Source: Thiosulfatihalobacter marinus (lineage in GTDB: Bacteria; Pseudomonadota; Alphaproteobacteria; Rhodobacterales; Rhodobacteraceae). From it: 64,000 nucleotides of DNA. Positions 25,152 to 33,349 of this stretch are shown piece by piece. Every line of letters starts with the position of its first letter. The stretch's first letter is position 1. The DNA lies in assembly GCF_016019955.1 (NCBI RefSeq), contig NZ_JAECRZ010000015.1, positions 1 through 64,000 of the forward strand. The letters run 5' to 3'. Below the pieces are notes generated by a model that worked only from the letters and a program-made list of their open reading frames with translations, was not told the DNA's origin and did not search any database. A program made the translations under genes and the position numbers.

Positions 25152-27053
25152 ATGCGCCTGATCCGTATTTTGTTGATGGTTTTGGTTGTCGTGGTGCTTG
25201 GCGCGATCGGACTTGTGCTGGCACTGCCGGGTGAGAAAATCGCGCGTCTGGCCGCCGACCAGGTAAGGGCGCAGACCGGACGCGCGTTGACGTTCGAAGG
25301 GGATGTCGGGATCAGCTGGTATCCTGTGTTCGGAGTGTCGACCGGGCCGGTTCGGTTGTCGAATGCGCAATGGTCGGATGCTGGGCCGATGTTCACGGCG
25401 GAAAGCGCGGCCATAGGTGTGGATGTGTTGAGTGCGTTGCGCGGAAACATCCGGATCACCAAGGTCGAGGCGGTGGCGCCGCAGATTTTGCTGGAAAGAT
25501 CGGCAGACGGGAAGGCGAACTGGGAACTGTTTCCGCCAACGGATGCGCCGGCACGAGGCGGCAGTTCCGGCGGCCGCGTCAAGAGCCTGTCCTTGGAGGT
25601 ACTGAGCATCGAGGGCGCGGGGTTGCGATATGTGGATCACGGTGGCGACAGCTTTGCGTTGCGCGATGTGGATTTGGAACTGCGCTGGCCCGATCTGGAT
25701 CAGCCGGCCGAAGTTGGCGTGACGCTGCGTCCGGCGGGCAAGGCCGTAACGGCGGCTGCAACGGTTGGACAGTTGCGGGCCTTGTTGGCGGGCGAGGTAT
25801 CGAGCGTGATGGCGAAGGTTTCGGCGCCTGGTGGCACAGTGGAATTTGACGGGCGCATCGGGATCAGGCCGGAAGCGGCCGGGCGGGTGGAGGCCGATCT
25901 GTCGGATATGGCGGACTTTGCGGCTGCAATCGGTTTCCCGGGTGCGCCGAAGGGGCCGGCCCGGTTCAAGGGCGACGTGACAGTGACAGGGGATGGCAGG
26001 ATCAGCCTGCGCGACGGTTCTGTGACGGCACTGGGCAACATGTTGAAAGCCGAGGTCGACGTGACCCCTGGCAGCGCGCGACCGATGGTGACGGCCAACA
26101 TCGTGGCCGGGCGCCTGGATCTTGGAGCATTGTCGGGCGGGTCAGATGGTGGTGCGACGGAACCGGCATCCTCGGGCTGGTCGAAAACGCCGATCGATGT
26201 CTCGGCCCTGGGTCTGATGAATGGCCGGATCGACTTTGCCGCCGAGACCGTCGACTTTGGCGGGCTGGTCGCGCAGCAGGCGCGCGGAAACGTGACGATC
26301 GAGAATGCCCGCGCGGTTTTCACGCTGACGCAATTGACCGCGTATGAAGGCGCTGTGACGGGGTCGCTTGTCGCCAATAATCGAAGCGGGCTGTCGGTGC
26401 GGGGGGATCTGAAGATCCTTCAGATCGCGCTCAAGAAGGCGCTTGGCGCCGCGGCGGGGCTTGACCGGTTCACCGGCAAGGCCGATCTGGACATGGACTT
26501 TCTGGGCACGGGGGCGTCGGTTCATGACATCATGCAATCGTTGGGTGGCAAGGGGCAGGTTGCTGTCGGGCGCGGTACGATCGAGGGGATCGATCTTGAC
26601 CGGCTGTTTCGCGGAGACCCGACCGGAGGAACCACCGTGTTCGACCGGATGGCGGCCAGCTGGGTCATCGAGAATGGCGTTTTGCGAAATGACGATCTGT
26701 TGATGGAACTGCCCAGGGTGATCGCCAAGGGGGCCGGTACGGTTGGGCTGGGGCAGCGGCAAATCAACTACAGGCTGACGCCGCAGCTGCGGCGCGAGGA
26801 CGGCAATGGGCTGGCGGTGCCGGTCAAGATAGAGGGCAGCTGGGACAAGCCGCGTATCGCACCCGACATGGACGCCGTTCTGAAGCAAAATCTTGCTCAG
26901 GAACGCAAGGCCCTGGAAGAGGACGCCAGGAAACGTCTGGAACAGGAGCTTGGCATCGAAAAGCAGGAGGGACAGTCGACCGAAGATGCGGTTCGCAAGA
27001 AGTTGGAGGATGAGGCCAGGAAGGGGTTATTGAACCTGCTGGGCAATAACTGA
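25152..27053 (+). CDS. AsmA family protein
   Basis: A 633-residue inner-membrane-anchored periplasmic protein. The N-terminal helix (LIRILLMVLVVVVLGAIGLV, 3-22) is followed by the AsmA start region (KIARLAADQVRAQTGRALTFEGDVGISWYPVFGV; shown for its position at 30-63 only in part: ALTFEGDVGISWYP). The C-terminal AsmA-2 region contains VGRGTIEGIDLDRL and GAGTVGLGQRQINYRLTPQL. Family members act in outer-membrane lipid transport and assembly. The last 50 residues are a charged helix (ERKALEEDARKRLEQELG). It is single, flanked by a palindrome downstream. Confidence 0.88.
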   Translation: MRLIRILLMVLVVVVLGAIGLVLALPGEKIARLAADQVRAQTGRALTFEGDVGISWYPVFGVSTGPVRLSNAQWSDAGPMFTAESAAIGVDVLSALRGNIRITKVEAVAPQILLERSADGKANWELFPPTDAPARGGSSGGRVKSLSLEVLSIEGAGLRYVDHGGDSFALRDVDLELRWPDLDQPAEVGVTLRPAGKAVTAAATVGQLRALLAGEVSSVMAKVSAPGGTVEFDGRIGIRPEAAGRVEADLSDMADFAAAIGFPGAPKGPARFKGDVTVTGDGRISLRDGSVTALGNMLKAEVDVTPGSARPMVTANIVAGRLDLGALSGGSDGGATEPASSGWSKTPIDVSALGLMNGRIDFAAETVDFGGLVAQQARGNVTIENARAVFTLTQLTAYEGAVTGSLVANNRSGLSVRGDLKILQIALKKALGAAAGLDRFTGKADLDMDFLGTGASVHDIMQSLGGKGQVAVGRGTIEGIDLDRLFRGDPTGGTTVFDRMAASWVIENGVLRNDDLLMELPRVIAKGAGTVGLGQRQINYRLTPQLRREDGNGLAVPVKIEGSWDKPRIAPDMDAVLKQNLAQERKALEEDARKRLEQELGIEKQEGQSTEDAVRKKLEDEARKGLLNLLGNN

Positions 27054-27061
27054 TCTGGGCT

Positions 27062-27077
27062 GCCCCGGATCCGGGGC
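27062..27077. terminator. perfect palindrome after the AsmA gene
   Basis: GCCCCGGATCCGGGGC is a perfect 16-bp palindrome 8 bases after the AsmA stop. It can form a short GC hairpin but lacks a T tract. A weak terminator or a protein site are both possible. Confidence 0.4.
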
Positions 27078-27113
27078 GCTGGGCAACCCGGCCTGTTCGT
27101 GGCACAAGGCGGG

Positions 27114-28313
27114 ATGTTGCTTGCCGCCCGAACGCCCCCTTCGCTGACAACTTTGATCCTTTTGACGGCCATGTCGGTCTTGTCTCTGAATATGTTCCTG
27201 CCATCGCTGGGCAACATCGCCAGCGAGTTTGGCGTGTCTTATGGCGTGGCGAACCTGTCGATTGCCGGATATCTGGCCGTGACGGCGGTTTTGCAGATTG
27301 TCATGGGGCCGCTGTCTGATCGTTATGGGCGGCGCCCGGTGATGTTGATCGGGTTGGCCGTTTTCGTGCTGGCCTCCATCGGTTGCTTTTTCGCGCGCGA
27401 CATCTTTGTATTTCTGACATTTCGCGTGATGCAGGGCGGCGTGATCGGGGCAATGGCGCTGAGCCGGGCCGCCGTGCGGGACCAATATGAGGAGCGCGAG
27501 GCGGCCAGCCTGTTGGGATACGTGTCGATGGCCATGGCCGTGGCGCCAATGACCGGGCCCTTGTTTGGGGGGATCGTGGATCAGTGGCTTGGCTGGCGCG
27601 CAAATTTCGGCTTTTTTGCGCTTGCCGGGACGGGCCTGTTCCTGTTGGCCTGGTTTGACCTGGGAGAGACAAACCATAGCCGCTCTGAGACACTTGGGAA
27701 GCAATTCCGAACCTATCCTGAACTTCTGGGATCGCGTCGGTTCTGGGGCTATTCGGTGTGCATCACCTTCTCGCTGGGTGCGTTTTACGTCTATGTCACC
27801 GGGGCCGCGCTTGTGGGGGCGGTGGTGTTCGGCCTGTCGACGGCGATGATTGGCGTGGCGGTGGGGGGGATCACGCTGGGCTTCATCCTGGGCAGCTTCA
27901 TCTCGGGGCGTCTGGCGGGGCGATATCCGTTGGGTGTGATGGTTCTGGCGGGGCGGATCTCGGCATTTGCCGGGCTGAGTATCGGGATTGTGCTGGTGTG
28001 GGCCGGGGTGGTGCATCCGGTGAGTTATGTTGGGTGCGTGATGTTTGTGGGGCTGGGCAATGGATTGACCATGCCTGCGGCCGGAAGTGGCGTGATGTCC
28101 GTGCGCCCGCAACTCGCCGGGAGTGCCGCGGGATTGTCAGGCGCGATGAGCGTGGCGGGGGGCGCTGGTCTGACCACGTTGACCGGGGCGGTGTTGACCC
28201 CGGAAAACGGTGCGTTGATGCTTTTGGCGATCATGTTGGCAAGTGTGGCGGTTTCGGGCGCGGCGGCGCTGTATGTGCGCTGGCTGGACATGAGGGAACC
28301 GCAGCGGGCTTGA
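27114..28313 (+). CDS. MFS multidrug exporter, Bcr/CflA type
   Basis: A 399-residue, 12-helix inner-membrane proton antiporter. The first periplasmic-side motif MFLPSLGNIASEFG and SDRYGRRPVMLIG (MFS motif A between helices 2 and 3) are clear, as is RVMQGGVIGAMALSRAAVRDQY, typical of the Bcr/CflA (DHA1) branch. The substrate is unknown; relatives export drugs or small metabolites. I prefer ATG 27114 (MLLAARTPPS) over GTG 27099, as the former has AAGGCGGG just upstream. Confidence 0.87.
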   Translation: MLLAARTPPSLTTLILLTAMSVLSLNMFLPSLGNIASEFGVSYGVANLSIAGYLAVTAVLQIVMGPLSDRYGRRPVMLIGLAVFVLASIGCFFARDIFVFLTFRVMQGGVIGAMALSRAAVRDQYEEREAASLLGYVSMAMAVAPMTGPLFGGIVDQWLGWRANFGFFALAGTGLFLLAWFDLGETNHSRSETLGKQFRTYPELLGSRRFWGYSVCITFSLGAFYVYVTGAALVGAVVFGLSTAMIGVAVGGITLGFILGSFISGRLAGRYPLGVMVLAGRISAFAGLSIGIVLVWAGVVHPVSYVGCVMFVGLGNGLTMPAAGSGVMSVRPQLAGSAAGLSGAMSVAGGAGLTTLTGAVLTPENGALMLLAIMLASVAVSGAAALYVRWLDMREPQRA

Positions 28314-28503
28314 CCGGGGTCATGGGGTGTGGCACCTGTGTCGACATGAACGGGACATGCCTCATCTCTGTCGTCTATTATCCCCTGTCCATATAGGGCG
28401 GGACGGATTTCACGTGTTCAACCGCCGCATTGCCGGGGGTTGACGAAAAGAGGCACTTTCAAGTTTGTCGGCTCGCGGGCGGCCCCAATGGAAGGGACCG
28501 GTC

Positions 28504-29253
28504 ATGGAAGGCCGAAAATTACGCTCGCTGGGCCTGTTTGGCTTTGGCGCGTTTGGCAAGCTGGTGGCGCGCGAGATGGGTGCGCATTTTGACATCACCG
28601 TGTGCGATCCGACCTATATTGGCGCGGTACTGGAGGATGGCCGCGCCTTTGCCATGGGCGACATCGAAGACGTTGCAGGGTGCAATATTGTGGTGTTGGC
28701 CGTGCCGGTGGCACGGATGGCGCATCTGTGCGCGTGTATGGCACCGCATTTGAGGCCCGGCACGCTGGTTGTGGATGTCGGGTCGGTCAAGTTGGCGCCG
28801 ATGCGGGCGATGGCGACCCATTTGCCCGAGCATGTGGAAATCGTCGGTACGCATCCCCTGTTCGGGCCACAAAGCGCGGCGAGTGGGATCGCGGGACGAA
28901 AGATCGCGCTTTGTCCTCTGCGTGGAAATCGGTGGCGCCGCGTGGCGCGTTTCCTGCGCCGGTTGGGGCTGGAGGTGATCGTCACAAGTGCCGAAGATCA
29001 TGATCGTGAGGCGGCGATGGTGCAGGGGCTGACGCATCTGATTGCCAAGGTGCTGGTTGAGATGGGGCCGCTGCCCGAGCGCATGACCACCGCGAGCTTT
29101 GACTTGCTGCGCGAGGCGGTGGGCATGGTCAAGGACGATCCGCCCACGGTGTTACACGCCATCGAGACCGCAAACCCGTTTGCCGCCGAGGTGCGCGGCG
29201 CGTTTTTCGAGCGCGCCGAGCGGGTGCGGAAACAGTTTGAGCGGGAGGGGTAG
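28504..29253 (+). CDS. prephenate/arogenate dehydrogenase family protein
   Basis: A 249-residue NAD(P)-dependent dehydrogenase related to TyrA, acting in tyrosine synthesis or a related oxidative decarboxylation. The Rossmann motif is GLFGFGAFGKLVAREMG (8-24). Substrate-side residues are in VDVGSVKLAP, GTHPLFGPQSA and DHDREAAMVQGLTHL. It is shorter than classical TyrA (about 290-370 residues), which usually has a longer C-terminal helical domain or an ACT domain. Substrate choice (prephenate or arogenate) cannot be told. ATG 28504 has GAAGGGA upstream. Confidence 0.78.
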   Translation: MEGRKLRSLGLFGFGAFGKLVAREMGAHFDITVCDPTYIGAVLEDGRAFAMGDIEDVAGCNIVVLAVPVARMAHLCACMAPHLRPGTLVVDVGSVKLAPMRAMATHLPEHVEIVGTHPLFGPQSAASGIAGRKIALCPLRGNRWRRVARFLRRLGLEVIVTSAEDHDREAAMVQGLTHLIAKVLVEMGPLPERMTTASFDLLREAVGMVKDDPPTVLHAIETANPFAAEVRGAFFERAERVRKQFEREG

Positions 29254-29269
29254 AAAAGCGCGCCGCGAA

Positions 29270-29294
29270 AGGCCCGGAGCGATGCCCCGGGCCT
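29270..29294. terminator. hairpin between convergent tyrA-like and gcrA
   Basis: AGGCCCGG (29270-29277) pairs with CCGGGCCT (29287-29294), loop 9. It is placed between two converging genes and probably acts in both directions. No extended T tract. Confidence 0.55.
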
Positions 29295-29316
29295 GAATCG
29301 TGGCGTTGGGATCGTG

Positions 29317-29898
29317 TCAGCGTTTGCGGTCGCGCCGGGCGCTCATCGGCTGAAAGGCCACGCCGACATGTGCCTCGCAATAAGGTTTGCCCGCCTGTAC
29401 CGGCAGGCCGCAGAACCAGAAATCCTCGGTCGCGGGATCGCCGACCGGCCATTTGCAGGTACGTTCGGTCAGTTCCATCAGCGACAGTTTCTTGGCGGTC
29501 TTTTCGATCTCGTTGACCTTGGCCAGCGCCTCGGGGCTGATTTCGTTGGCCGAGGGCTGAGGCGGCAGCGGCTGGCCGGCCGGAATGATCGCCTTGCGCA
29601 GGTTTTGCGCCGGCTTGGCGGCCACGGCCGGTTCGGTTTTCAGGTCGGGTTTGGACTCTTCGGCCTTGGGTTTGGGCGCGGGTTTGGCTTTGGTGGCCGG
29701 TTTCGGTTTGGTGTCGGCCTTGGGTTTGGTATCAGGCTTGGCGGTGCCCGCGGAGCGGTTGGACAAACCCAGGCGATGGACTTTGCCGATGACGGCGTTG
29801 CGCGTCACCCCGCCCAGTTCTTTGGCGATCTGGCTGGCCGATTGGCCCTCGCCCCAAAGTTTCTTCAAAAGGTCTACGCGCTCGTCGGTCCAGGACAT
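29317..29898 (-). CDS. gcrA: cell cycle regulator GcrA
   Basis: A 193-residue transcription cofactor of alphaproteobacteria. In Caulobacter GcrA binds sigma-70 RNA polymerase and activates promoters bearing GANTC sites methylated by CcrM. The N-terminal DNA-binding domain is plain: MSWTDERVDLLKKLWGEG, SASQIAKELGGVTRNAVIGK. Next is a low-complexity Lys/Pro/Ala linker (about 55-100; repeated KPK and KPA units). The C-terminal sigma-interacting region holds CKWPVGDPATEDFWFCG and CEAH, with three cysteines and a histidine. The linker is longer than in Caulobacter. A GAATC site lies at 29999-30003 in its upstream region. GAGGAAG precedes the start. Confidence 0.95.
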   Translation of the reverse strand: MSWTDERVDLLKKLWGEGQSASQIAKELGGVTRNAVIGKVHRLGLSNRSAGTAKPDTKPKADTKPKPATKAKPAPKPKAEESKPDLKTEPAVAAKPAQNLRKAIIPAGQPLPPQPSANEISPEALAKVNEIEKTAKKLSLMELTERTCKWPVGDPATEDFWFCGLPVQAGKPYCEAHVGVAFQPMSARRDRKR

Positions 29899-30020
29899 GG
29901 ATGCTTCCTCAGCTAAAAAGCGACCCCCCTTGAGGCCGCCCCTGCATTTCTTGGTCAGGGGCCTATTCTAGTCACCCCGGTCCGAGTTACAAGGCAGAGA
30001 ATCAACGCAGGGCTAAGAGG

Positions 30021-30827
30021 ATGGCGATGCAGGAACTGGATATGGGGGTGCGCCGCTTCGGGCGGGTGAACTGGCTGGGCCTTTGGACGCTGATCTTGCG
30101 CGAAGTGTTGCGGTTTCTTGTGGTCTGGACGCAGACATTGCTGGCGCCCCTGGTGACGGCCGGTCTTTTCCTGATGATCTTTTCCATTGCAATCGGACCG
30201 GGGCGCGGGGCGGTCATGGGCGTGCCGTTCATCGTATTCCTGGCACCGGGGATCATGACGATGACCGTGATCCAGAATGCCTTTGCCAATGCGTCCTCGT
30301 CGGTTGTGATTTCCAAGGTGCAGGGCAATATCGTGGACACGCTGATGCCGCCATTGTCACCGCTGGAGATCGTGGTCGGGTATTTGGCGGGCGCCGTCGT
30401 GCGGGGGGTGCTGGTTGCGATGGGAATTTCCGCCGGCCTGTGGTTTGTGCTGGGGATCGGCGTGGTGCATCCGGTCTGGATGTTCGGATTTGTCGTGCTT
30501 GGCGGGGCGCTGATGGGCGGGCTGGGGCTTTTGGCCGGGATCGTCGCCGACAAGTTTGATCAGATGGCGGCGATCACGAATTTCATTGTCACTCCATTGG
30601 CCTTTCTGTCCGGCACATTCTATTCGGTGAATGCGCTGCCGGAGAGCTTGCAGGTGCTGACCCGTGCGAACCCGGTATTCTATCTGATCGACGGTGCGCG
30701 TTACGGAATGATCGGCGTTTCGGACGGCCCGCCCGTGACGAGTGCGATTGTCGTGGCCAGCGTTAGCCTTGTGGTGCTGGTGCTGGGGTGGGCGATGATC
30801 CACAAGGGCTACCGGCTCAAGAGTTGA
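30021..30827 (+). CDS. ABC-2 type transporter permease
   Basis: A 268-residue inner-membrane subunit of an ABC exporter (YadH/DrrB-like). Six hydrophobic segments are visible. PGIMTMTVIQNAFANASSS and the ABC-2 signature near residue 200 (PLAFLSGTFYSVNALPESLQ) are diagnostic. PVFYLIDGARYGMIGVSD follows. The cognate ATPase (YadG type) is not adjacent; the neighbours are gcrA (divergent) and a repeat. The substrate is unknown. AAGAGG precedes ATG 30021. Confidence 0.87.
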   Translation: MAMQELDMGVRRFGRVNWLGLWTLILREVLRFLVVWTQTLLAPLVTAGLFLMIFSIAIGPGRGAVMGVPFIVFLAPGIMTMTVIQNAFANASSSVVISKVQGNIVDTLMPPLSPLEIVVGYLAGAVVRGVLVAMGISAGLWFVLGIGVVHPVWMFGFVVLGGALMGGLGLLAGIVADKFDQMAAITNFIVTPLAFLSGTFYSVNALPESLQVLTRANPVFYLIDGARYGMIGVSDGPPVTSAIVVASVSLVVLVLGWAMIHKGYRLKS

Positions 30828-30838
30828 GGCGTGTTCCC

Positions 30839-30904
30839 GGGGGCGCTGCCCCCTCTTGGCCCGTTGGGCCAATTCACCCCCGGGATATTTGTTGCCAAAA
30901 GAAG
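30839..30904 (+). repeat. dispersed palindromic intergenic repeat, copy c
   Basis: It comprises GGGGGC-GCT-GCCCCC, then the hairpin TTGGCCC-GTT-GGGCCAA, then CACCCCC, GGGATATTTG, TTGCCAAAAGAAG. Both arms of the second hairpin differ from those of copies a, b and f but remain complementary. It lies after the ABC-2 permease gene. Confidence 0.85.
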
Positions 30905-30940
30905 ATGGCGTGGGCAGGGGGGATTACGGCCTGTGTTCGT

Positions 30941-31084
30941 TCAACGCCAGAAGGCGACCCATTCGATCAGGTCAAAGAACTTGCGCGCCAGCAGCATCGT
31001 GGCATCGCCGTCATTGAACAGCAAATCCGCGCCCAGCCCGGCAAGGATCAGTACGGCAAGAAACACGGCGATCGGGTTGGTCAT
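30941..31084 (-). CDS. small single-helix membrane protein downstream of gap
   Basis: A 47-residue protein: MTNPIAVFLAVLILAGLGAD, LLFNDGDATMLLARKFFDLI, EWVAFWR. One hydrophobic helix (4-19) precedes an amphipathic tail ending in aromatic residues. I believe homologues occur beside gap in many Rhodobacteraceae, though this is from memory. It is transcribed with the same polarity as gap and 86 bases beyond it, with a long inverted repeat between them. Function unknown. Confidence 0.65.
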   Translation of the reverse strand: MTNPIAVFLAVLILAGLGADLLFNDGDATMLLARKFFDLIEWVAFWR

Positions 31085-31091
31085 GACGTAC

Positions 31092-31151
31092 TGCGCCCCC
31101 GGGGTTACTTGATGGCGGGTTCAGATATGCCCGACCATCCCCGGGGGCGCA
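31092..31151. repeat. 13-bp inverted repeat between gap and the small membrane gene
   Basis: TGCGCCCCCGGGG (31092-31104) and CCCCGGGGGCGCA (31139-31151) are perfect inverted repeats separated by 34 bases. The interior, read on the minus strand (GGGCATATCTGAACC), resembles the end of gap itself (GGGCGCATCTGAACC). It may act as a terminator or processing stem for the gap transcript. Confidence 0.6.
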
Positions 31152-31170
31152 AGTGTGCTGTGTTGGCGGT

Positions 31171-32169
31171 TCAGATGCGCCCCATCAGGGCGGCCATGTC
31201 GGCCATGCGGGCGGAAAAGCCCCATTCGTTGTCATACCACGCCAGGACGCGCACCAGACGGTTGCCGATGACCTTGGTCTGGTCGGCGGCGAAAGTCGAG
31301 CTTTCGGTGGTGTGGTTGAAATCAACCGATACCAGCGGCGCATCGCTGTAGCCCAGCACCCCCTTCATCGAACCGGCGGCGGCTTCGACCATGGCCGCGT
31401 TCACGTCGGCCTCGGTCACGTCCTTTCCGGCGGTGAAGGTGAGGTCCACGGCCGATACGTTCGGTGTCGGGACACGGATGGCGGAGCCGTCGAGCCTGCC
31501 CTTGAGTTCCGGCAGGACCTCGCCCAGGGCCTTGGCGGCGCCGGTCGAGGTGGGGATCATCGACATGGCCGCGGCACGGGCGCGGTAGAGATCCTTGTGC
31601 CGCCGGTCCAGCGTAGGCTGGTCGCCGGTATAGGCGTGGATCGTCGTCATGATACCGCTTTCGATGCCGAAGGCATTGTGCAGAACCTTGGCCATCGGGG
31701 CCAGACAGTTGGTGGTGCAGGATCCGTTGGAGATCATGTTGTCATTGGCTTCAAGACGGTCATCATTCACGCCGAACACGATTGTTTTCTGAACGTTTTT
31801 GGCCGGGGCCGAGATCAGCACCTTTTTCGCGCCGCGTTCCAGGTGCTTTCGCGCCTTTTCTCCATCGTTGAAGTTTCCGGTGCATTCAAGCACGACATCA
31901 ACACCGTCCCAGTCCAGTTCGTCCATGTCGTAGGTCGAGAACATGCGCATCGGGCCCTGGCCGACATCCAGTGTTCCGTTGCCTGCGATCACCTCGTTGC
32001 GAAAGCGGCCGTGCACGCTGTCGTAGCGGATCAGATGGGCAGCCGTATCCAGCGGGCCGGTGGCGTTGACCTTGACGACGCGAACGTCGTCGCGGGCCTC
32101 CTCGGCGATGTGCATGAGGGTGCAGCGGCCGATACGACCAAATCCGTTGATGCCGACTGTGACAGTCAT
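31171..32169 (-). CDS. gap: glyceraldehyde-3-phosphate dehydrogenase, type I
   Basis: A 332-residue NAD-dependent glycolytic/gluconeogenic enzyme. The Rossmann start VGINGFGRIGRCTLMHIAEE, catalytic Cys in SNGSCTTNCLAP (about 150-161), His in TTIHAYTGDQ and the end WYDNEWGFSARMADM are all present. The start 32169 has AGGAGAAC upstream. This form has the usual length. It is followed by a small membrane protein gene. Two similar palindromic motifs lie about 100-140 bases upstream of the start. Confidence 0.96.
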   Translation of the reverse strand: MTVTVGINGFGRIGRCTLMHIAEEARDDVRVVKVNATGPLDTAAHLIRYDSVHGRFRNEVIAGNGTLDVGQGPMRMFSTYDMDELDWDGVDVVLECTGNFNDGEKARKHLERGAKKVLISAPAKNVQKTIVFGVNDDRLEANDNMISNGSCTTNCLAPMAKVLHNAFGIESGIMTTIHAYTGDQPTLDRRHKDLYRARAAAMSMIPTSTGAAKALGEVLPELKGRLDGSAIRVPTPNVSAVDLTFTAGKDVTEADVNAAMVEAAAGSMKGVLGYSDAPLVSVDFNHTTESSTFAADQTKVIGNRLVRVLAWYDNEWGFSARMADMAALMGRI

Positions 32170-32268
32170 GATGTTCTCCTGACTCGCGCAAATGTCTGAG
32201 TTCAATTTGAGGTTTCCTATAGTGAACGGGCCTTGGGGTGGGAAGGCAAAAAGGCCAGAAAAATAAAG

Positions 32269-32312
32269 TGTTAGCGATAAACGTGGCGACCTGACGCCCG
32301 GTGGCGCTAACG
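32269..32312. promoter_or_regulatory. two possible LacI-type operator sites upstream of gap
   Basis: TGTTAGCGATAA (32269-32280) and GGCGCTAACG (32303-32312) resemble the two halves of a TGTTAGCGCTAACA-like palindrome. I associate that palindrome with the CceR central-carbon regulator of Rhodobacteraceae; this is from memory. The sites are about 33 bases apart, near three helical turns. The rest of the 445-bp space between gap and the divergent receiver gene (32170-32614) holds no gene that I can support; a TTGACA lies at 32539-32544 facing the receiver gene. Confidence 0.35.
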
Positions 32313-32614
32313 ATTTGGATGCTGGTCGGGGACAGGCGGGTTGAGGATATTGCGGATCGGGCCTGAGTCGCATCAGGGGCGTAAGACGACAAGGGCGGTT
32401 GGGAATGGGGCTTGCCAATCCGGCCCGCCGGAGGTCTGCAACCGGGCGTGCACCGAGACAGGATCACGGCGCGCACGGTTGGGCATGTCCGGTGCGCCGT
32501 CATCACAATCCGGGGGGCTGGCGCGAAGCCGAGTCAGTTTGACACAATCGCCCCCCTTTTCACGATGCCGCAAACCTGCCAGAAATCATCTTTGATCAGG
32601 TTAGCGGGGGGGGT

Positions 32615-33001
32615 ATGCCCGAGATACAGAAAATCCTCCATGTCGAGGACGACCCGGACATTCGGGAAATCGCGAAACTTGCGCTAGTCGATCTGGGTGG
32701 GTTCGAATTGTTGCAGTGCGAAAGCGGCGAGCGCGCGCTGGCAGAGGCCGAGGCGTTTGCGCCAGACGTGATCGTTCTGGACATGATGATGCCTGGGATG
32801 ACCGGCATCGAAACCTTGGCCGGATTGCGTGAAATCGAAACGCTGGCAGAGACGCCGGCGATTTTCATGACATCGAAAAACGTCGCGACCGAGCATCAGG
32901 ACGTGATCCAGACCGAGGCGGTCGGGGCGATCCAGAAACCATTCGATCCTGTGGCCTTGCCAGGTCAGATCCGCGAGATCGTCGCATCCTCCAGAGGATG
33001 A
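32615..33001 (+). CDS. stand-alone receiver-domain response regulator
   Basis: A 128-residue CheY-like protein with only a receiver domain. The acidic pair is at EDD (11-13), the phospho-acceptor Asp56 in VIVLDMMMPGMTG, the switch Thr in FMTSKN and the Lys in AIQKPFDP. It has no output domain, so it should act by protein contact or as a phosphorelay intermediate. Convergent with it, 5 bases away, is an Hpt gene followed by a membrane histidine kinase, which makes a kinase-Hpt-receiver relay likely. Confidence 0.9.
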   Translation: MPEIQKILHVEDDPDIREIAKLALVDLGGFELLQCESGERALAEAEAFAPDVIVLDMMMPGMTGIETLAGLREIETLAETPAIFMTSKNVATEHQDVIQTEAVGAIQKPFDPVALPGQIREIVASSRG

Positions 33002-33006
33002 AGCCG

Positions 33007-33345
33007 TTATTCGAGCCCCGCGATGCTGCGCAATTCGTCCGACAGCACATCGGTTGCCAAAAGGATTTCGTAAAGCACTGCCTCTGTCAGGCGCGCGCCG
33101 CGGGCGCGATCGATCATGGATTCGGCCAGAGCGGCCTGTTGGCCGGCAGCCGTTAATCCGTAGGTCGCGCAGATGCCCGCCAGCTTGTGCGTGACGATGA
33201 ACAGCTTTTCGAGCGTTTCGGGGCAGTTGCCCCGCGCCAGAAGTGTTGCGGTCAGATCTTCCAGTTCGGCCTCTCGCGCGGGCAAGCCGGACAGGAAATG
33301 GGCGCGCAGCCTGGCGAATTTGTCCTGGTGTTGTTGGGGAAACAT
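33007..33345 (-). CDS. Hpt (histidine phosphotransfer) domain protein
   Basis: A 112-residue four-helix Hpt protein. The phosphorylatable histidine is in LFIVTHKLAGICATYGL (about 48-64), the HxLxG pattern of Hpt domains. It is preceded by LEDLTATLLARG and followed by AALAESMIDRA. It starts 4 bases after the histidine kinase stop and is surely cotranscribed. It is expected to shuttle phosphate between receivers; the kinase here lacks its own receiver domain, so the direction of flow is not obvious. Confidence 0.85.
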   Translation of the reverse strand: MFPQQHQDKFARLRAHFLSGLPAREAELEDLTATLLARGNCPETLEKLFIVTHKLAGICATYGLTAAGQQAALAESMIDRARGARLTEAVLYEILLATDVLSDELRSIAGLE

Positions 33346-33349
33346 GGGC

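Noticed and set aside
29650-29760. Tandem repeat in the gcrA coding region
   Set aside because: The Lys/Pro/Ala-rich linker is a normal low-complexity feature of GcrA proteins and is not an exact DNA repeat.
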